The notes: generated from the sequence alone by a model not told the origin. DNA of 64,000 bases from CAYUVF01 sp964448045 (GCA_964448045.1 CAYUVF010000007.1:1-64000), one strand, 5' to 3'. Shown: positions 18,738 to 28,088, numbered from the stretch's first letter. Numbers and translations: made by a program.

Positions 18738-19364
18738 CTAACGATACGCCTCTACGCTGATCTGCCGGTCGCAGCGGTCCGCTTCCTGCTCGATGTTCGT
18801 CGCCACCACGAGCAGCCGCTCCTGATCGACCTGCCGTGCTATCACGCGATCGACCATGTCGAGGCCCGCCGCGTCGAGATTTACCGACGGCTCATCCAAC
18901 AGGAGCAGTGGCGGCGCATCCAGCAGCGCTGCCGCATATTTGATGCGCTGCTTCATTCCCGACGAATAGGTGCCGACCAGGTCATCGGCGCGGTCAGCCA
19001 ATTCCACCGAGGCCAACACATCCTCAATCCGCCGACCCTGCCGGGCCATGCCGCGTGCCTCAGCGAGAAACGCCAGGTTTTCGCGGGCGGTGAGGCCGTC
19101 GTACACGTTCATGTACGGCGCCACGAGCCCCGTCCGCAGCGGACGTTCCTCTTCCGGCACGGCATCGCCATGAGCGTGGAGCGTCACTACGCCTTTCGTG
19201 GGCGAGAGCACGCCTGCGAGGATACGCAGCAGCGTCGACTTACCCGAGCCGTTCGCGCCCGTGATGGCGAGCGTCTGGCCGCCCTCCAGCGTGAACGACA
19301 GCTGCCGAAACAGCACCAACCGCCCGAAGCGATGCCCGATCGAATCGGCGACAAGCGTAGCCAT
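18738..19364 (-). CDS. ABC transporter ATP-binding protein (CcmA-like)
   Basis: A 208-residue ATPase subunit. Walker A is GANGSGKST at 36-44, the signature YSSGMKQ at 133-139, and Walker B LLLLDEP at 153-159. The Q-loop region reads APYMNVYDGLTARENLAF, where Pro stands near the expected Gln; this wording (YDGLTARENL) and the short length resemble heme-exporter CcmA subunits. No permease gene adjoins it, so the transported substrate is unknown. It converges with comF (12 bp between ends) and is divergent from the DNA polymerase gene. Confidence 0.86.
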   Translation of the reverse strand: MATLVADSIGHRFGRLVLFRQLSFTLEGGQTLAITGANGSGKSTLLRILAGVLSPTKGVVTLHAHGDAVPEEERPLRTGLVAPYMNVYDGLTARENLAFLAEARGMARQGRRIEDVLASVELADRADDLVGTYSSGMKQRIKYAAALLDAPPLLLLDEPSVNLDAAGLDMVDRVIARQVDQERLLVVATNIEQEADRCDRQISVEAYR

Positions 19365-19498
19365 GGCGTGGCGTGAGTGAGCGAGGAATCCGTTCGTAAC
19401 ATAGCGGCTTCGGCGAGGAATCGCTACCGGCTCACGGGCAATTCGTATGCGGCGCGGCGCGTCTGCATCGGCACAAGCGCGGGGCTGTTTCGTATCGG

Positions 19499-22400
19499 AT
19501 GTGCGCACTCCCCCCACCGCTTCCTCGGCCCATGTCCCCCCCGGCGCTCGACGCGCAAACGCGCTCCGACATTGCCCTCTACGGCAAGGACGACACCCCG
19601 CGGATCGTAGACGTGTACCCGCTGATGGACGGCTACGACTCCGCCGGGCCGGCGCGCGTGCGCCTCTACCAACGCGCGGCCGATTTCGCCTCCGTCTCTG
19701 CCACGGACGACACGTTCTATCCGTTCTTCTTTCTCTCGGATATCGACCTGCTGCGCGGCTTCGGGCGCGACCGGTTCCAGTTTCAGCGATTGGCAGGCGA
19801 CAACTTCTTCCGCCACCTCGTCGCCTTCGAATCGTGGTCGGATTACTGGGACGCCATCCGGCAGATCGAGCGGCGCACCGAAAGCGACCAACGCCGCCCC
19901 GAGGAGCTGTACCTCGTGGGCAGCCCGGCCCAGCAGTACATGATGCAGACGGGCCGCACCAGCTTCCTCGACATGACGCTCGACGACCTGCACCGCCTCC
20001 AGCTCGACATCGAGGTCTACTCGGAGGAGAGCTTCCCCAATGCCGAGCGCGCCGGCGACGAAATCATCATCGTCGCCCTCTCCGACAACCGGGGCTGGAC
20101 GCGGCTGCTCCATCAGGAACCGGGCATCTCCGAGGAGATGGTGCTCAAAAAGCTCGTCCACGTCCTCCACGAGAAAGATCCGGACGTGATCGAAGGGCAC
20201 AACATCTTCGCCTTCGACCTCGACTACATTTTGAAGCGCTGCAAACGCTACGGCATCGACTTCGCCATCGGGCGCGACGAATCGGTGCCGCGCACGTTCG
20301 ACTCCAGCATGCGCTTCGCCGAGCGAACGGTCGACTTCCCCGCGATGGACATCGCCGGGCGGCACGTCATCGACACCTATTTTCAGGTGATGTCGTTCGA
20401 TGTCTTCAAGCGCGATCTGCCCGATTACAGCCTGAAGACGGCGGCCCGCTACTTCGGCTTCGCGCCCGAGGACCGGACGTACATCGAGGGCGCCGACATC
20501 GCCGAGGCCTGGCGCACCGACCGCGAGCGGCTGCTCGATTACGCCCTCGACGACGTGATCGAAACCGAGCGGCTGGCGCGCCACCTCTCCGGCTCCAGCT
20601 TCTACCTCGCCCAGATGCTCCCGATGCGCTACGGAGCAAGCGCGCGGCGCGGGCCGGCCTCCAAGATCGAGAGCCTGTTCGTGCGCGAGTACCTGCGCCG
20701 CCGCCAGTCGCTCCCCCAGAGCGAATGGGGCAGCCAGTCGATGGGCGGCTACACCGATATCTTCGTGACGGGCGTCGTCGGCCCCATCGTCTACGCCGAC
20801 GTCGAGAGCCTGTACCCGTCCATCATGCTCAACTACGACATCCAGCCCGACGGCGACGAACTCGCCCTCTTCCCCGACCTGCTCGACCGGCTGACGGACC
20901 TGCGCCTCCAGACCAAAAAGCGCATGCGCGAAGCCGAGGCCGAGGAAAGAGAAAGCGAACTGGATGCGCGCCAGTCGTCCTACAAAATTTTGATCAACTG
21001 CTTCGATCCGGAAACCGAAGTCATGACGGTGGAGGGGCCGAAGAACATTCAGGAGGTGAACGTCGGCGACCGGGTTTATTCACTCAACCCCGACACGCTG
21101 GACGCCGAGATCAAACCCGTAACGGAGGTTTACGAGCAGCCCAACTATCAGGGACCAATGGTTCGGCTCGAAAATCGGTTCGTGGACTTTCTCGTCACGC
21201 CCAACCACCGCCTGCTCACGAACCGCGTCAACAGCTATCGAGAAACGGGATATCAGTGGATCGAGGCCGGCGGCCTCTTCCAAACCAAGTGCCGGCACCA
21301 TCTTCCTCCGCGGGCACCGCTCGAATTTGACGCTACGCCCACGCCGGTGAATCTCGCCGCGCTCTGTGACCGCCTCGATATCGAGTACAAGGCGGATGAT
21401 ACGGGACGCATCAAGGAGCTTCGCCGTCAGGCCAGTTGGATCCCGCGCCTCTTTCAAGGAGAAGACTGGATGTCTTTCCTCGGCTGGTTCATCAGCGAAG
21501 GCCACCTCTACAAATCGAGGCGCAAGGATTACGGCTACACCGTGCGCGGCGAGTCGTACATTGTCGGACTGAACAATAAAACGACCGAACACCGCGACGA
21601 CATCCGAAGCCTCCTCAACCGGATGGGCCTCTCCTTTTACGAAGGCGCCAACGGCTTCACGATCTCAAACCGCCTGCTGCATCACATTCTGGCAGAAGAA
21701 TGTGGAACCGGAAGCGCCGCGAAACGCATTCCGGCATGGGTGTTTCAGCGGCCCGCCCCGCAGGTTCAGCCGCTTTTCGACGCGATGTACAAGGGTGATG
21801 GCGATCAAGGCAACGGGTACCGCTATTCGACCCGCAGCCCGACGCTGGCCCGGCAAACTGTTCAACTCGCGCATCATCTGGGCTACAACGCACAGATCAT
21901 CGATCGGGAGAGCGGGTGCTATCGAATCGGCATCAACCGGCCCGAGAGCGGGCGCGGCATCGCTCCGGTTATCAAAGATGAACATCGGCGCATCGTCGAT
22001 TACGACGGATCGATCCACTGCCTCTCGGTTGCCGACAACCACACGGTGCTGGCCGGGCGCAACGGCACATTCAATTGGATCGGCCAGAGCTTTTACGGGA
22101 TGCTCGGCTTCACGCTGGCCGCCTTCAACGACTTCTCCGAGGCCGACCGCGTCGCGTCCGTCGGGCAGGACCTGCTCCGCCAGCTGATCCGCGAGATCCA
22201 GGACCGGGGCGGGCTCGTCATCGAGGTCGACACCGACGGCGTGCTGTTCGTCCCGCCGGAGGGCGTCCGCGGCGAGGATGCCGAGATCGACTTCACGCGC
22301 GCGCTCACCGAGGCCCTGCCCGAGGGCATCCGCGTGGGATTCGACGGGCGCTATCGCAAGATGCTGTCGTACAAAAAGAAAAACTACGCGCTGCTCACCT

Positions 22401-23011
22401 ACGACGGCGACCTCAAGTTCAAAGGCTCCTCGCTGATCTCCCGCTCGAACGAAGCCTTCGGGCGGCGCTTCGTCCGCCGCGCCATCCGCCACCTGCTCGA
22501 TGAGGACATCGACGCGCTCCATCAGCTCTACATCGACACGCACGAGCGCATTCTGGAGCACGACTGGGAGAGCGTCGACAGCTTCGCCCGCACCGAATCG
22601 CTCAAAGACACCATCGATCAGTACGAGCAGGACGTCGAATCTGGCAAGCGCCCGCGGGCGGCGGCATACGAGCTGGCGAAACAGCGATCCGAGGCCACCG
22701 GCCAGACCGTGCGGAAGGGCGACCGCATCCGCTATTACATCACCGGCGATTCGGCCGGCGTGACGGCGTTCGAGAACTGCAAACTGGCCGCCGCGTGGAA
22801 CCCGGAGAATCCCGATGAGAACACGGCCTATTACCTGAAGCGCCTCGACGAGTTTGCCCGCAAGTTCGAGCCGTTCTTCGACGAGCACGACTTCCGGCTC
22901 GTCTTCTCACCCGAGGACCTGTTCGGCTTCTCCGCCGAGGGCATCGAGATCCGCGAGCAGCACCGCGAGGGATCGCTCGATCGCGACACGACGGACGAGG
23001 TGCCGTTTTAG
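19499..23011 (+). CDS. Family B DNA polymerase containing an intein
   Basis: A 1170-residue precursor; removing the intein (501-863) leaves an 807-residue family-B polymerase. The 3'-5' exonuclease motifs are LDIEVYS (Asp170, Glu172), EGHNIFAFDLDY (232-243) and YALDDVIE (349-356). Polymerase motif A is DVESLYPS (434-441) and motif C is DTDG (Asp911, Asp913). Motif B, K-ILIN/SFYGMLG, is split exactly between Asn500 and Ser864 by the intein, so splicing is needed for activity. Both catalytic centres are complete. Family-B enzymes in bacteria act in replication restart and lesion bypass. The start may be 33 nt downstream (MSPPALDA), since the first 11 residues are Pro-rich and atypical. Confidence 0.95.
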   Translation: MCALPPPLPRPMSPPALDAQTRSDIALYGKDDTPRIVDVYPLMDGYDSAGPARVRLYQRAADFASVSATDDTFYPFFFLSDIDLLRGFGRDRFQFQRLAGDNFFRHLVAFESWSDYWDAIRQIERRTESDQRRPEELYLVGSPAQQYMMQTGRTSFLDMTLDDLHRLQLDIEVYSEESFPNAERAGDEIIIVALSDNRGWTRLLHQEPGISEEMVLKKLVHVLHEKDPDVIEGHNIFAFDLDYILKRCKRYGIDFAIGRDESVPRTFDSSMRFAERTVDFPAMDIAGRHVIDTYFQVMSFDVFKRDLPDYSLKTAARYFGFAPEDRTYIEGADIAEAWRTDRERLLDYALDDVIETERLARHLSGSSFYLAQMLPMRYGASARRGPASKIESLFVREYLRRRQSLPQSEWGSQSMGGYTDIFVTGVVGPIVYADVESLYPSIMLNYDIQPDGDELALFPDLLDRLTDLRLQTKKRMREAEAEERESELDARQSSYKILINCFDPETEVMTVEGPKNIQEVNVGDRVYSLNPDTLDAEIKPVTEVYEQPNYQGPMVRLENRFVDFLVTPNHRLLTNRVNSYRETGYQWIEAGGLFQTKCRHHLPPRAPLEFDATPTPVNLAALCDRLDIEYKADDTGRIKELRRQASWIPRLFQGEDWMSFLGWFISEGHLYKSRRKDYGYTVRGESYIVGLNNKTTEHRDDIRSLLNRMGLSFYEGANGFTISNRLLHHILAEECGTGSAAKRIPAWVFQRPAPQVQPLFDAMYKGDGDQGNGYRYSTRSPTLARQTVQLAHHLGYNAQIIDRESGCYRIGINRPESGRGIAPVIKDEHRRIVDYDGSIHCLSVADNHTVLAGRNGTFNWIGQSFYGMLGFTLAAFNDFSEADRVASVGQDLLRQLIREIQDRGGLVIEVDTDGVLFVPPEGVRGEDAEIDFTRALTEALPEGIRVGFDGRYRKMLSYKKKNYALLTYDGDLKFKGSSLISRSNEAFGRRFVRRAIRHLLDEDIDALHQLYIDTHERILEHDWESVDSFARTESLKDTIDQYEQDVESGKRPRAAAYELAKQRSEATGQTVRKGDRIRYYITGDSAGVTAFENCKLAAAWNPENPDENTAYYLKRLDEFARKFEPFFDEHDFRLVFSPEDLFGFSAEGIEIREQHREGSLDRDTTDEVPF
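20999..22087 (+). other. Intein with LAGLIDADG homing endonuclease in polymerase motif B
   Basis: A 363-residue in-frame insertion. The N-terminal block A starts at Cys501 (CFDPETEVMT). Block B is VTPNHRLL, with Thr567 and His570. The homing-endonuclease blocks are LGWFISEG (661-668, acidic Glu) and LFDAMYKGDG (759-768, acidic Asp), so the endonuclease may be active. Block F is VDYDGSIHCLSVADNHTVLAG (833-853). The last residues are Ile-Gly-Gln863, followed by Ser864 of the host. Most inteins end His-Asn, so both the penultimate and the terminal residue are unusual. From memory, Salinibacter ruber carries an intein in the same polymerase family. Confidence 0.93.
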
Positions 23012-23333
23012 CGCGTTGGCGTGGCGGCGCCCCGCAGCGGCTCGCTCTCCAATGAGCTGCACATTGGCAGTCGTCCCGCTCACATCGTAGGTTAAAGCCA
23101 CGCCTTGCTTGCCGGATCTGATCTGCCGCCGCTCATTGCTCCTTCAGCGCCCCCTTTTGCATCGTGTCATCTTGAGCGGAGCGAAGCGGAGACAAAAAGC
23201 CTGCCCTGAGCGCAGCCGAAGGGATCTCTTCCAAAGCGGAATCGCCCGGCGTCGAACAGATCCCTCGTCTCGCGTGCACTCGCTTGGGATGACAACCCGT
23301 TGTAGCTCAAAAGAAACCGATTGAATCTGCATT
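23012..23333. other. Intergenic region with family-1 repeat, copy 2
   Basis: These 322 bases between polymerase and DUF4139 genes contain no credible gene. The second half is the repeat element at 23164-23294 plus the conserved tail leading to the next start. No clear terminator follows the polymerase gene. Confidence 0.75.
23164..23294. repeat. Dispersed intergenic repeat, family 1, copy 2
   Basis: It begins GTGTCATCTTGAGC and ends CTTGGGATGACA, with internal GCGAAGCGGAGAC, GGGATCTCTTCC and CAGATCCCTCGTCTCG. It matches the copy at 804-938. The following bases, ACCCGTTGTAG...AAACCGATTGAAT, also correspond to the other copy's flank, ending 8 nt before this gene's start. Confidence 0.85.
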
Positions 23334-25607
23334 ATGCCCCGCTTCCTCCCTCTTTTTCTGCTGATGGGCCTGCTGCTCGCCCCGCTTGCTCAGGCGCAAA
23401 CGCAGGACGTGCCCGTTCGCCAGGTCGTGCTGTTCAACAACGGGATCGGCTACTTCGAGCACAGCGGCCGCGTCCAAGGCACGGAGACGACCGAGCTCCG
23501 CTTTCGGACGCCGCAGATTCAGGACGTGCTCAAATCGCTCGTGCTGCAGGACCTCGACGGCGGGCAGATTGGCACGGTCGTCTACCCCTCGCGCGATCCG
23601 CTCAACCGCACGCTCAGCAGCTTTCAGGTCGATCTCACGGGCACGCCCTCACTCGGCGAGTTGCTCAACCAGCTGCGCGGATCGGACGTGCAACTCCAGC
23701 ACAATGGGCGCACGGTGAGCGGCACCCTCCTCGGCGCCGAGCAGCGCCGCACGTCGATCGGGGGCGGCGTGGCCGAAGCCTGGCGCATCAACCTCTTCAC
23801 GAACGGACAGGTTCGCTCGCTACCGCTGGACGAGGTATCCCGACTGACATTCGCCGATGAGGCGCTCCAGCAGGACATGGCGAAAGCGCTCGATGCCCTG
23901 GCCCAGGCGCGCGACCGGGAGAAAAAGCCCGTCCGCATCCAGTTCAAGGGCGAGGGGACACGCCGCGTGCGTATCGGCTACGTCGTCGAAGCGCCCGTCT
24001 GGAAAACCAGCTACCGCCTGCTCCTGCCGTCGCCTGGCGAGACGGAAGGCCATCTGCAGGGCTGGGCCATCATCGAAAATCAGACGGAAGCCGATTGGGA
24101 GAATGTCGATCTGACGCTCGTCAGCGGCCGGCCCATCTCCTTCGTGCAAGACCTCTACACGCCGCTGTACGTGGAGCGCCCCGTGGTCGCGCCGCCTACG
24201 AGCGGCACGCCGCGCCCGCAGCAGTACGAAGGCGGCATCCCATCGACCTCGACGCAGGAGCTGGATCTGGGCGATGAAAGCATCGGCGGGGTTGTGCGGG
24301 ATGCGCAGACGGGCCGCCCCATCCCCGGCGCGAACGTGGTCCTCGCCGCCCAAAACCGAGGCGCCACGGCCGATGCGGACGGCCGCTATGAGATCCGCAA
24401 CGTGCCCCGCGGCCAATACGAGGTGCGGGCCCAATTCGTCGGCTACGCATCGCCCGCGAAATCGGTGCGCAAGGGCAGCGGGCCGGCGCGCGTCGACTTC
24501 AGGCTGGAGCGCAACGCTGCCGCGTCGGAGGAGGTGGTCCCCTCGGGGATGGGAGCGCCCGACCGGGCGAAGGCGACCGCTCAGGACGAATCGCTCCAGT
24601 TGAACGCGGCCCTCGACCTCTCGGCGAGCGTCGAAACGGCGGCGGAGACGGACGAGCTCGGCCCCTTCTTCCAGTACAGCCTCGACGACGTCACGCTGCC
24701 GCGGCGGCGCTCGGCCATGCTTCCCATCGTCACGACCCCGGTTTCGGTCGAGCGCGTGAGCATCTTCAACGCGGCCGAGCAGGACCAGCATCCGCTCCAC
24801 GGCGCGTGGCTGGAGAACACCACCGGCCTGCATCTGGCGCACGGGCCCATCGCGGTGTTCGATGAGCAGGCCTATGCCGGCGATGCGCGATTGACAGATG
24901 TGCCCGCCGATCAAAAGCGGCTGCTGGCGTACGCCGTCGATCAGGACGTGCGCATCGACGCCGAATCGGAGACGAGTGATCAGGAGCTTCGAGTGGGCCG
25001 CATCGTCGATGGCGTGCTCGAAACGACGCGCACGTCGACGGCCCGGCAGACGTACACGATCGCCAACCAGGGCGATCAGGACAAGACGATTGTCATCGAG
25101 CATCCGCGCCAGTCGGGATGGGACCTCGTCTCGCCCGCCGAAGCCGAGGAGTCGACCCCCGAGGTGCATCGCTTCCGCGTGAGCGTGGATGCCGGCGCGA
25201 CGACCGACTTCACCGTCGCCACCGAGCGCGTCCGCGAACAAACGTATCAGCTTGCCGACGCCAACACGTCCCGGATCCAGCTCTATCTGCGCGCCAACGC
25301 GATTCCCGATGACGTGCGCGAGGCGCTCGAACGCCTCCGCGATCTGCGGCGGGCCGTTGAAGAGGTCGAGCAGGAAATCCGGCAGTACGAGCGGGAGCGC
25401 AACCGCATCCCGCAGGAGCAGCAGCGCATCCGCGAAAACATGCAGGCAGTCGACTCGTCATCGGCGTACTACGAGCGGCTGCTGGCCAAGCTCGAAGCGC
25501 AGGAAGACCGGCTCGAAACCATCGACGACCGGCTGGAGGACCTGCGGGCCGAGCGCACCGAACGCCGCGACGCGCTCGAACAATTTGTGCGCACGCTCGA
25601 TGTCTGA
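23334..25607 (+). CDS. DUF4139 exported protein with inserted carboxypeptidase-regulatory-like domain
   Basis: A 757-residue exported protein with signal peptide 1-22 (cleavage after AQA). The N-terminal DUF4140-like part (25-200) starts VRQVVLFNNGIGYFEHSG. The DUF4139 core resumes with IGYVVEAPVWKTSYRLLL and WENVDLTLVSGRPISF (214-270). Between this and the rest of the core lies a carboxypeptidase D regulatory-like domain at 316-392 (GGVVRDAQTGRPIPGANV, then DGRYEIRNVPRGQYEV), a module typical of Bacteroidota TonB-dependent receptors. The protein ends with an Arg/Glu-rich coiled coil (about 670-750). Family members are uncharacterised; a surface or periplasmic role is inferred from the export signal and domain content. 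Confidence 0.85.
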   Translation: MPRFLPLFLLMGLLLAPLAQAQTQDVPVRQVVLFNNGIGYFEHSGRVQGTETTELRFRTPQIQDVLKSLVLQDLDGGQIGTVVYPSRDPLNRTLSSFQVDLTGTPSLGELLNQLRGSDVQLQHNGRTVSGTLLGAEQRRTSIGGGVAEAWRINLFTNGQVRSLPLDEVSRLTFADEALQQDMAKALDALAQARDREKKPVRIQFKGEGTRRVRIGYVVEAPVWKTSYRLLLPSPGETEGHLQGWAIIENQTEADWENVDLTLVSGRPISFVQDLYTPLYVERPVVAPPTSGTPRPQQYEGGIPSTSTQELDLGDESIGGVVRDAQTGRPIPGANVVLAAQNRGATADADGRYEIRNVPRGQYEVRAQFVGYASPAKSVRKGSGPARVDFRLERNAAASEEVVPSGMGAPDRAKATAQDESLQLNAALDLSASVETAAETDELGPFFQYSLDDVTLPRRRSAMLPIVTTPVSVERVSIFNAAEQDQHPLHGAWLENTTGLHLAHGPIAVFDEQAYAGDARLTDVPADQKRLLAYAVDQDVRIDAESETSDQELRVGRIVDGVLETTRTSTARQTYTIANQGDQDKTIVIEHPRQSGWDLVSPAEAEESTPEVHRFRVSVDAGATTDFTVATERVREQTYQLADANTSRIQLYLRANAIPDDVREALERLRDLRRAVEEVEQEIRQYERERNRIPQEQQRIRENMQAVDSSSAYYERLLAKLEAQEDRLETIDDRLEDLRAERTERRDALEQFVRTLDV

Positions 25608-25612
25608 CGCGC

Positions 25613-26137
25613 CTACGCGCCGTCGCTGCGCTGCACCATGTCACTGTAGGAGACGGACACCAGATCCGCCTCGCCAATACCGAACACATCGAGGTATTTC
25701 TCGCACTGCGCGCGGAGCGCGGCTTCATCGGTCTGCCCCTGCTCGCCCACGGCCTCGATTTCGACGAACGCGCCGAGGCCTTCGACGCGGTCGAGGTGGA
25801 ATTTGACGGTGTCGATGTAGTAAATCTCGCGCCGCTTATCGACGACGACCTCGGTGCCGAGCGCGGCTTGCAGCACCGACTTCAGCTCCGCCGGCGATTC
25901 AGGGGCGTAGCGGACGACCGCCGAGCGCTTCGGGCCGGCCTCATCGGGGCGCCGGTAAAAGATGAGCGACTGCTCGATGGTCCCCTCGCGCAGCTTGAAG
26001 CGCCCGTCCGGCGCCGGGAAATACGTGTCGATTTGATGGTCCTCGCCGATGAACTCGGCGTCGTGGGCATGGAGGATGTCGCGGATGGCATCGAGCCGAT
26101 CGCAGCGGGCTTTGATTTCGACGTTGATGTGCTGCAT
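25613..26137 (-). CDS. CYTH-domain protein (class IV adenylate cyclase / thiamine-triphosphatase-like)
   Basis: A 174-residue triphosphate-tunnel enzyme. Characteristic signatures are VEIKAR (6-11), QIDTYFPAPDGRFKLRE (35-51), IFYRRPDE, VDKRREIYYI, FHLDRVEGLGAFVEIEA and the C-terminal SVSYSDM. Charged residues alternate on the strands as expected for the tunnel. Homologues include CyaB-type adenylate cyclases and inorganic or thiamine triphosphatases; the sequence alone does not decide among these. It is convergent with the DUF4139 gene, 5 bp from its end. Confidence 0.88.
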   Translation of the reverse strand: MQHINVEIKARCDRLDAIRDILHAHDAEFIGEDHQIDTYFPAPDGRFKLREGTIEQSLIFYRRPDEAGPKRSAVVRYAPESPAELKSVLQAALGTEVVVDKRREIYYIDTVKFHLDRVEGLGAFVEIEAVGEQGQTDEAALRAQCEKYLDVFGIGEADLVSVSYSDMVQRSDGA

Positions 26138-26299
26138 AAAACGGAAGCATGCGTGTGCGGATGAGCGGGCGCACCAACATACGGATCAGCCCGGTGCATC
26201 CCAACGCGTCGATCGTTTCATTTGCGACAAACGGCTTGCTTTTTCCGCGCGTCGGCCTTTCGTTCTGAACCCCGTACTGCCGATCATCCCCTTTGCCGC

Positions 26300-26554
26300 A
26301 TGCCCGAATCCGACGACATCCCGAACGGGCTCGTCCTGTTCTCGTCCGGCACCTCACCGGAGCGACGAAAGCGGCGCCTGGCGTTCATCGGCGTGATGCT
26401 CGCGGCGCTCGTGGCGCTGATCTGGCCGGTGTATCCGATCTTCGGCGACGTGCGCCCGCTGATTCTGGGGCTGCCGCTCTCGCTCGCCTGGGTTATCCTC
26501 TGGCTGGCGATCTCATTCGGGGCCTTGGTGTGGCTGTACCGCGCCGAGTCGTAA
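26300..26554 (+). CDS. DUF3311-like small membrane protein, symporter partner
   Basis: An 84-residue protein with two membrane helices, about 24-42 (AFIGVMLAALVALIWPVYP) and 52-78 (PLILGLPLSLAWVILWL...LVWLY). Length, the WPVYPIF and GLPLSLAWVILW features and position 28 bp before a sodium:solute symporter gene match DUF3311 proteins, which often accompany such symporters. The start is MPESDDIP; an upstream in-frame Met would add 26 residues outside the family pattern. An accessory role in the symporter is inferred. Confidence 0.8.
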   Translation: MPESDDIPNGLVLFSSGTSPERRKRRLAFIGVMLAALVALIWPVYPIFGDVRPLILGLPLSLAWVILWLAISFGALVWLYRAES

Positions 26555-26582
26555 CCTCCGCGCCCTCCGTCTGCAACCGCTC

Positions 26583-28088
26583 GTGCCCGTGGCTCCCTGG
26601 CTCATCATCCTGCTGATCTGTGCAGGCTACCTCGTGGTGACGCTCGTGATGGGCGTGTGGTCGGGGCGTAAGGCGTCGTCGAGCGTGGCGGGCTACGTCG
26701 CGGGCGACCGCACGCTGAACGTGGTGGTGCTGTACTTCGTGCTGGGCGCCTCGGTCTTTTCCTCGTTTGCCTTCCTCGGCGCGCCCGGATGGGCCTATTC
26801 GCGTGGCGCGGCGGCGTTTTACATCATCGCCTACGGCGTCGTCGGGATGGTGCCGCTCTACTTCCTTGGCCCGCGCGCCCGGCGCCTCGGCGAGCGCTTC
26901 GGCTTCGTCACGCAGGCCGAGCTGCTGACGCACCGCTACAACAGCCCGGCGCTCTCGGTGCTGCTCGCCGTGCTCAGCGTTGCCGTCTTCATCCCGTACC
27001 TGACGCTCCAGATGAAAGGGGCGGGCTACATCCTCGCCACGATCTCGGATGGGCGGATTCCCGAGTGGCTCGGCGCGCTCGTCACCTACGGCACCGTGCT
27101 CGTCTACGTCTTCACCAGCGGCATGATGGGCATCGGGTGGACGAACACGTTTCAGGGCATTTTTATGCTGATCATCGCGTGGTTCCTCGGCCTTTATCTG
27201 CCGAGCACACTCTACGGCGGCGTCGGGGAGATGTTTGCGCAGATTGAGGCGCGCGGACTGCGCGATATGCTGACGGCGCCCGGTCTCAGCGCCGATGGCG
27301 CACCGTGGAGTTGGGCAGCCTACAGCTCGGCCGTGATCGTCTCCGCGGTCGGCTTCTCGATGTGGCCGCACCTCTTCATGAAAAGCTACACCGCCCGCAG
27401 CGAAAAATCGCTCCGGCTGACGGTCGTGCTCTACCCCACGTTTCAGCTCTTCCTCGTGCCCATCCTGCTGATCGGCTTCGCGGGTGTGCTGGCCTATCCT
27501 GATGTGATGCCGGCGGATACGATCGTGCCGTACCTGCTGACGCAGATCGACCTGTCGCCGGTGCTCGTGGGGCTGGTGTGCGCGGGCACGCTGGCCGCGT
27601 CGATGTCGTCGGGCGATGCCATCCTGCATGCCGCCGCGTCGATCGGGCTGCGCGATGGCATCCGGCCGCTGCTGCGCGCGTCGATGAACGACAGCAAGGA
27701 GCGGGCCTGGATCCGGTCGCTCGTCATCGTCGTCAGCCTCGTCGCGTACTACTTCGCCGTAATGTCCGAGGTCTCCATCGTAGCGCTGCTGCTGGGCGCC
27801 TACGGCGGCGTCGCGCAGATCTTTCCGCTGATGTTTGCCGCCTTCTACTGGCCGCGCGCAACAGGCCCCGGCGCACTGGCCGGGCTGATCGGCGGCATCG
27901 GCGCGAATACGCTGTTCCTCGTGGCCCCTGCGTGGAAACCGTTTCCCCTGCACGAAGGCGTGTACGGACTGGCCGCCAACGGGCTGTTGCTGATCGCGGT
28001 GAGCCTGCTCACCCGGCCCGAGCCAAAGGATCTGCTCGAAACGTACGTCGCATCGGGCGGACCAGAGCCGGAACATGCCTCGGCCTAA
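26583..28088 (+). CDS. Sodium:solute symporter family protein
   Basis: A 501-residue LeuT-fold transporter with about 13 hydrophobic segments. The N-terminal signature YVAGDRTLNVVVLYFVLGAS followed by FSSFAFLGAPGWAYSRGAAAF is typical of the SSS family, as is LAASMSSGDAILHAAASIG, which contains the Na2-site serines. It would use the sodium gradient to import an organic solute, which cannot be named. The start is GTG; it likely shares a transcript with the DUF3311 gene. Its stop overlaps the convergent receiver-PAS gene by 4 nt. Confidence 0.92.
   Translation: MPVAPWLIILLICAGYLVVTLVMGVWSGRKASSSVAGYVAGDRTLNVVVLYFVLGASVFSSFAFLGAPGWAYSRGAAAFYIIAYGVVGMVPLYFLGPRARRLGERFGFVTQAELLTHRYNSPALSVLLAVLSVAVFIPYLTLQMKGAGYILATISDGRIPEWLGALVTYGTVLVYVFTSGMMGIGWTNTFQGIFMLIIAWFLGLYLPSTLYGGVGEMFAQIEARGLRDMLTAPGLSADGAPWSWAAYSSAVIVSAVGFSMWPHLFMKSYTARSEKSLRLTVVLYPTFQLFLVPILLIGFAGVLAYPDVMPADTIVPYLLTQIDLSPVLVGLVCAGTLAASMSSGDAILHAAASIGLRDGIRPLLRASMNDSKERAWIRSLVIVVSLVAYYFAVMSEVSIVALLLGAYGGVAQIFPLMFAAFYWPRATGPGALAGLIGGIGANTLFLVAPAWKPFPLHEGVYGLAANGLLLIAVSLLTRPEPKDLLETYVASGGPEPEHASA

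Noticed and set aside
19447..21330. A second long frame overlapping the polymerase gene on the plus strand
   Set aside because: Arg/Pro/Ala-rich shadow of the polymerase frame. The polymerase frame has every exonuclease, polymerase and intein motif and needs no frameshift.
20999..22087. Possibility that the polymerase gene is disrupted by an insertion sequence
   Set aside because: The insert is in frame, lies exactly at a known splice position, and shows intein blocks A, B, F and LAGLIDADG motifs. It is an intein, not a transposon.
26493..28076. A 527-codon open frame on the minus strand opposite the sodium:solute symporter
   Set aside because: Its translation is Arg/His/Asp-rich low complexity without any family features, and the plus strand encodes a clear membrane transporter. 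It is a by-product of GC-rich codon usage. The same applies to long antisense frames at 1095-2735, 43509-45095, 46865-48679, 52048-53745 and 55423-56988.
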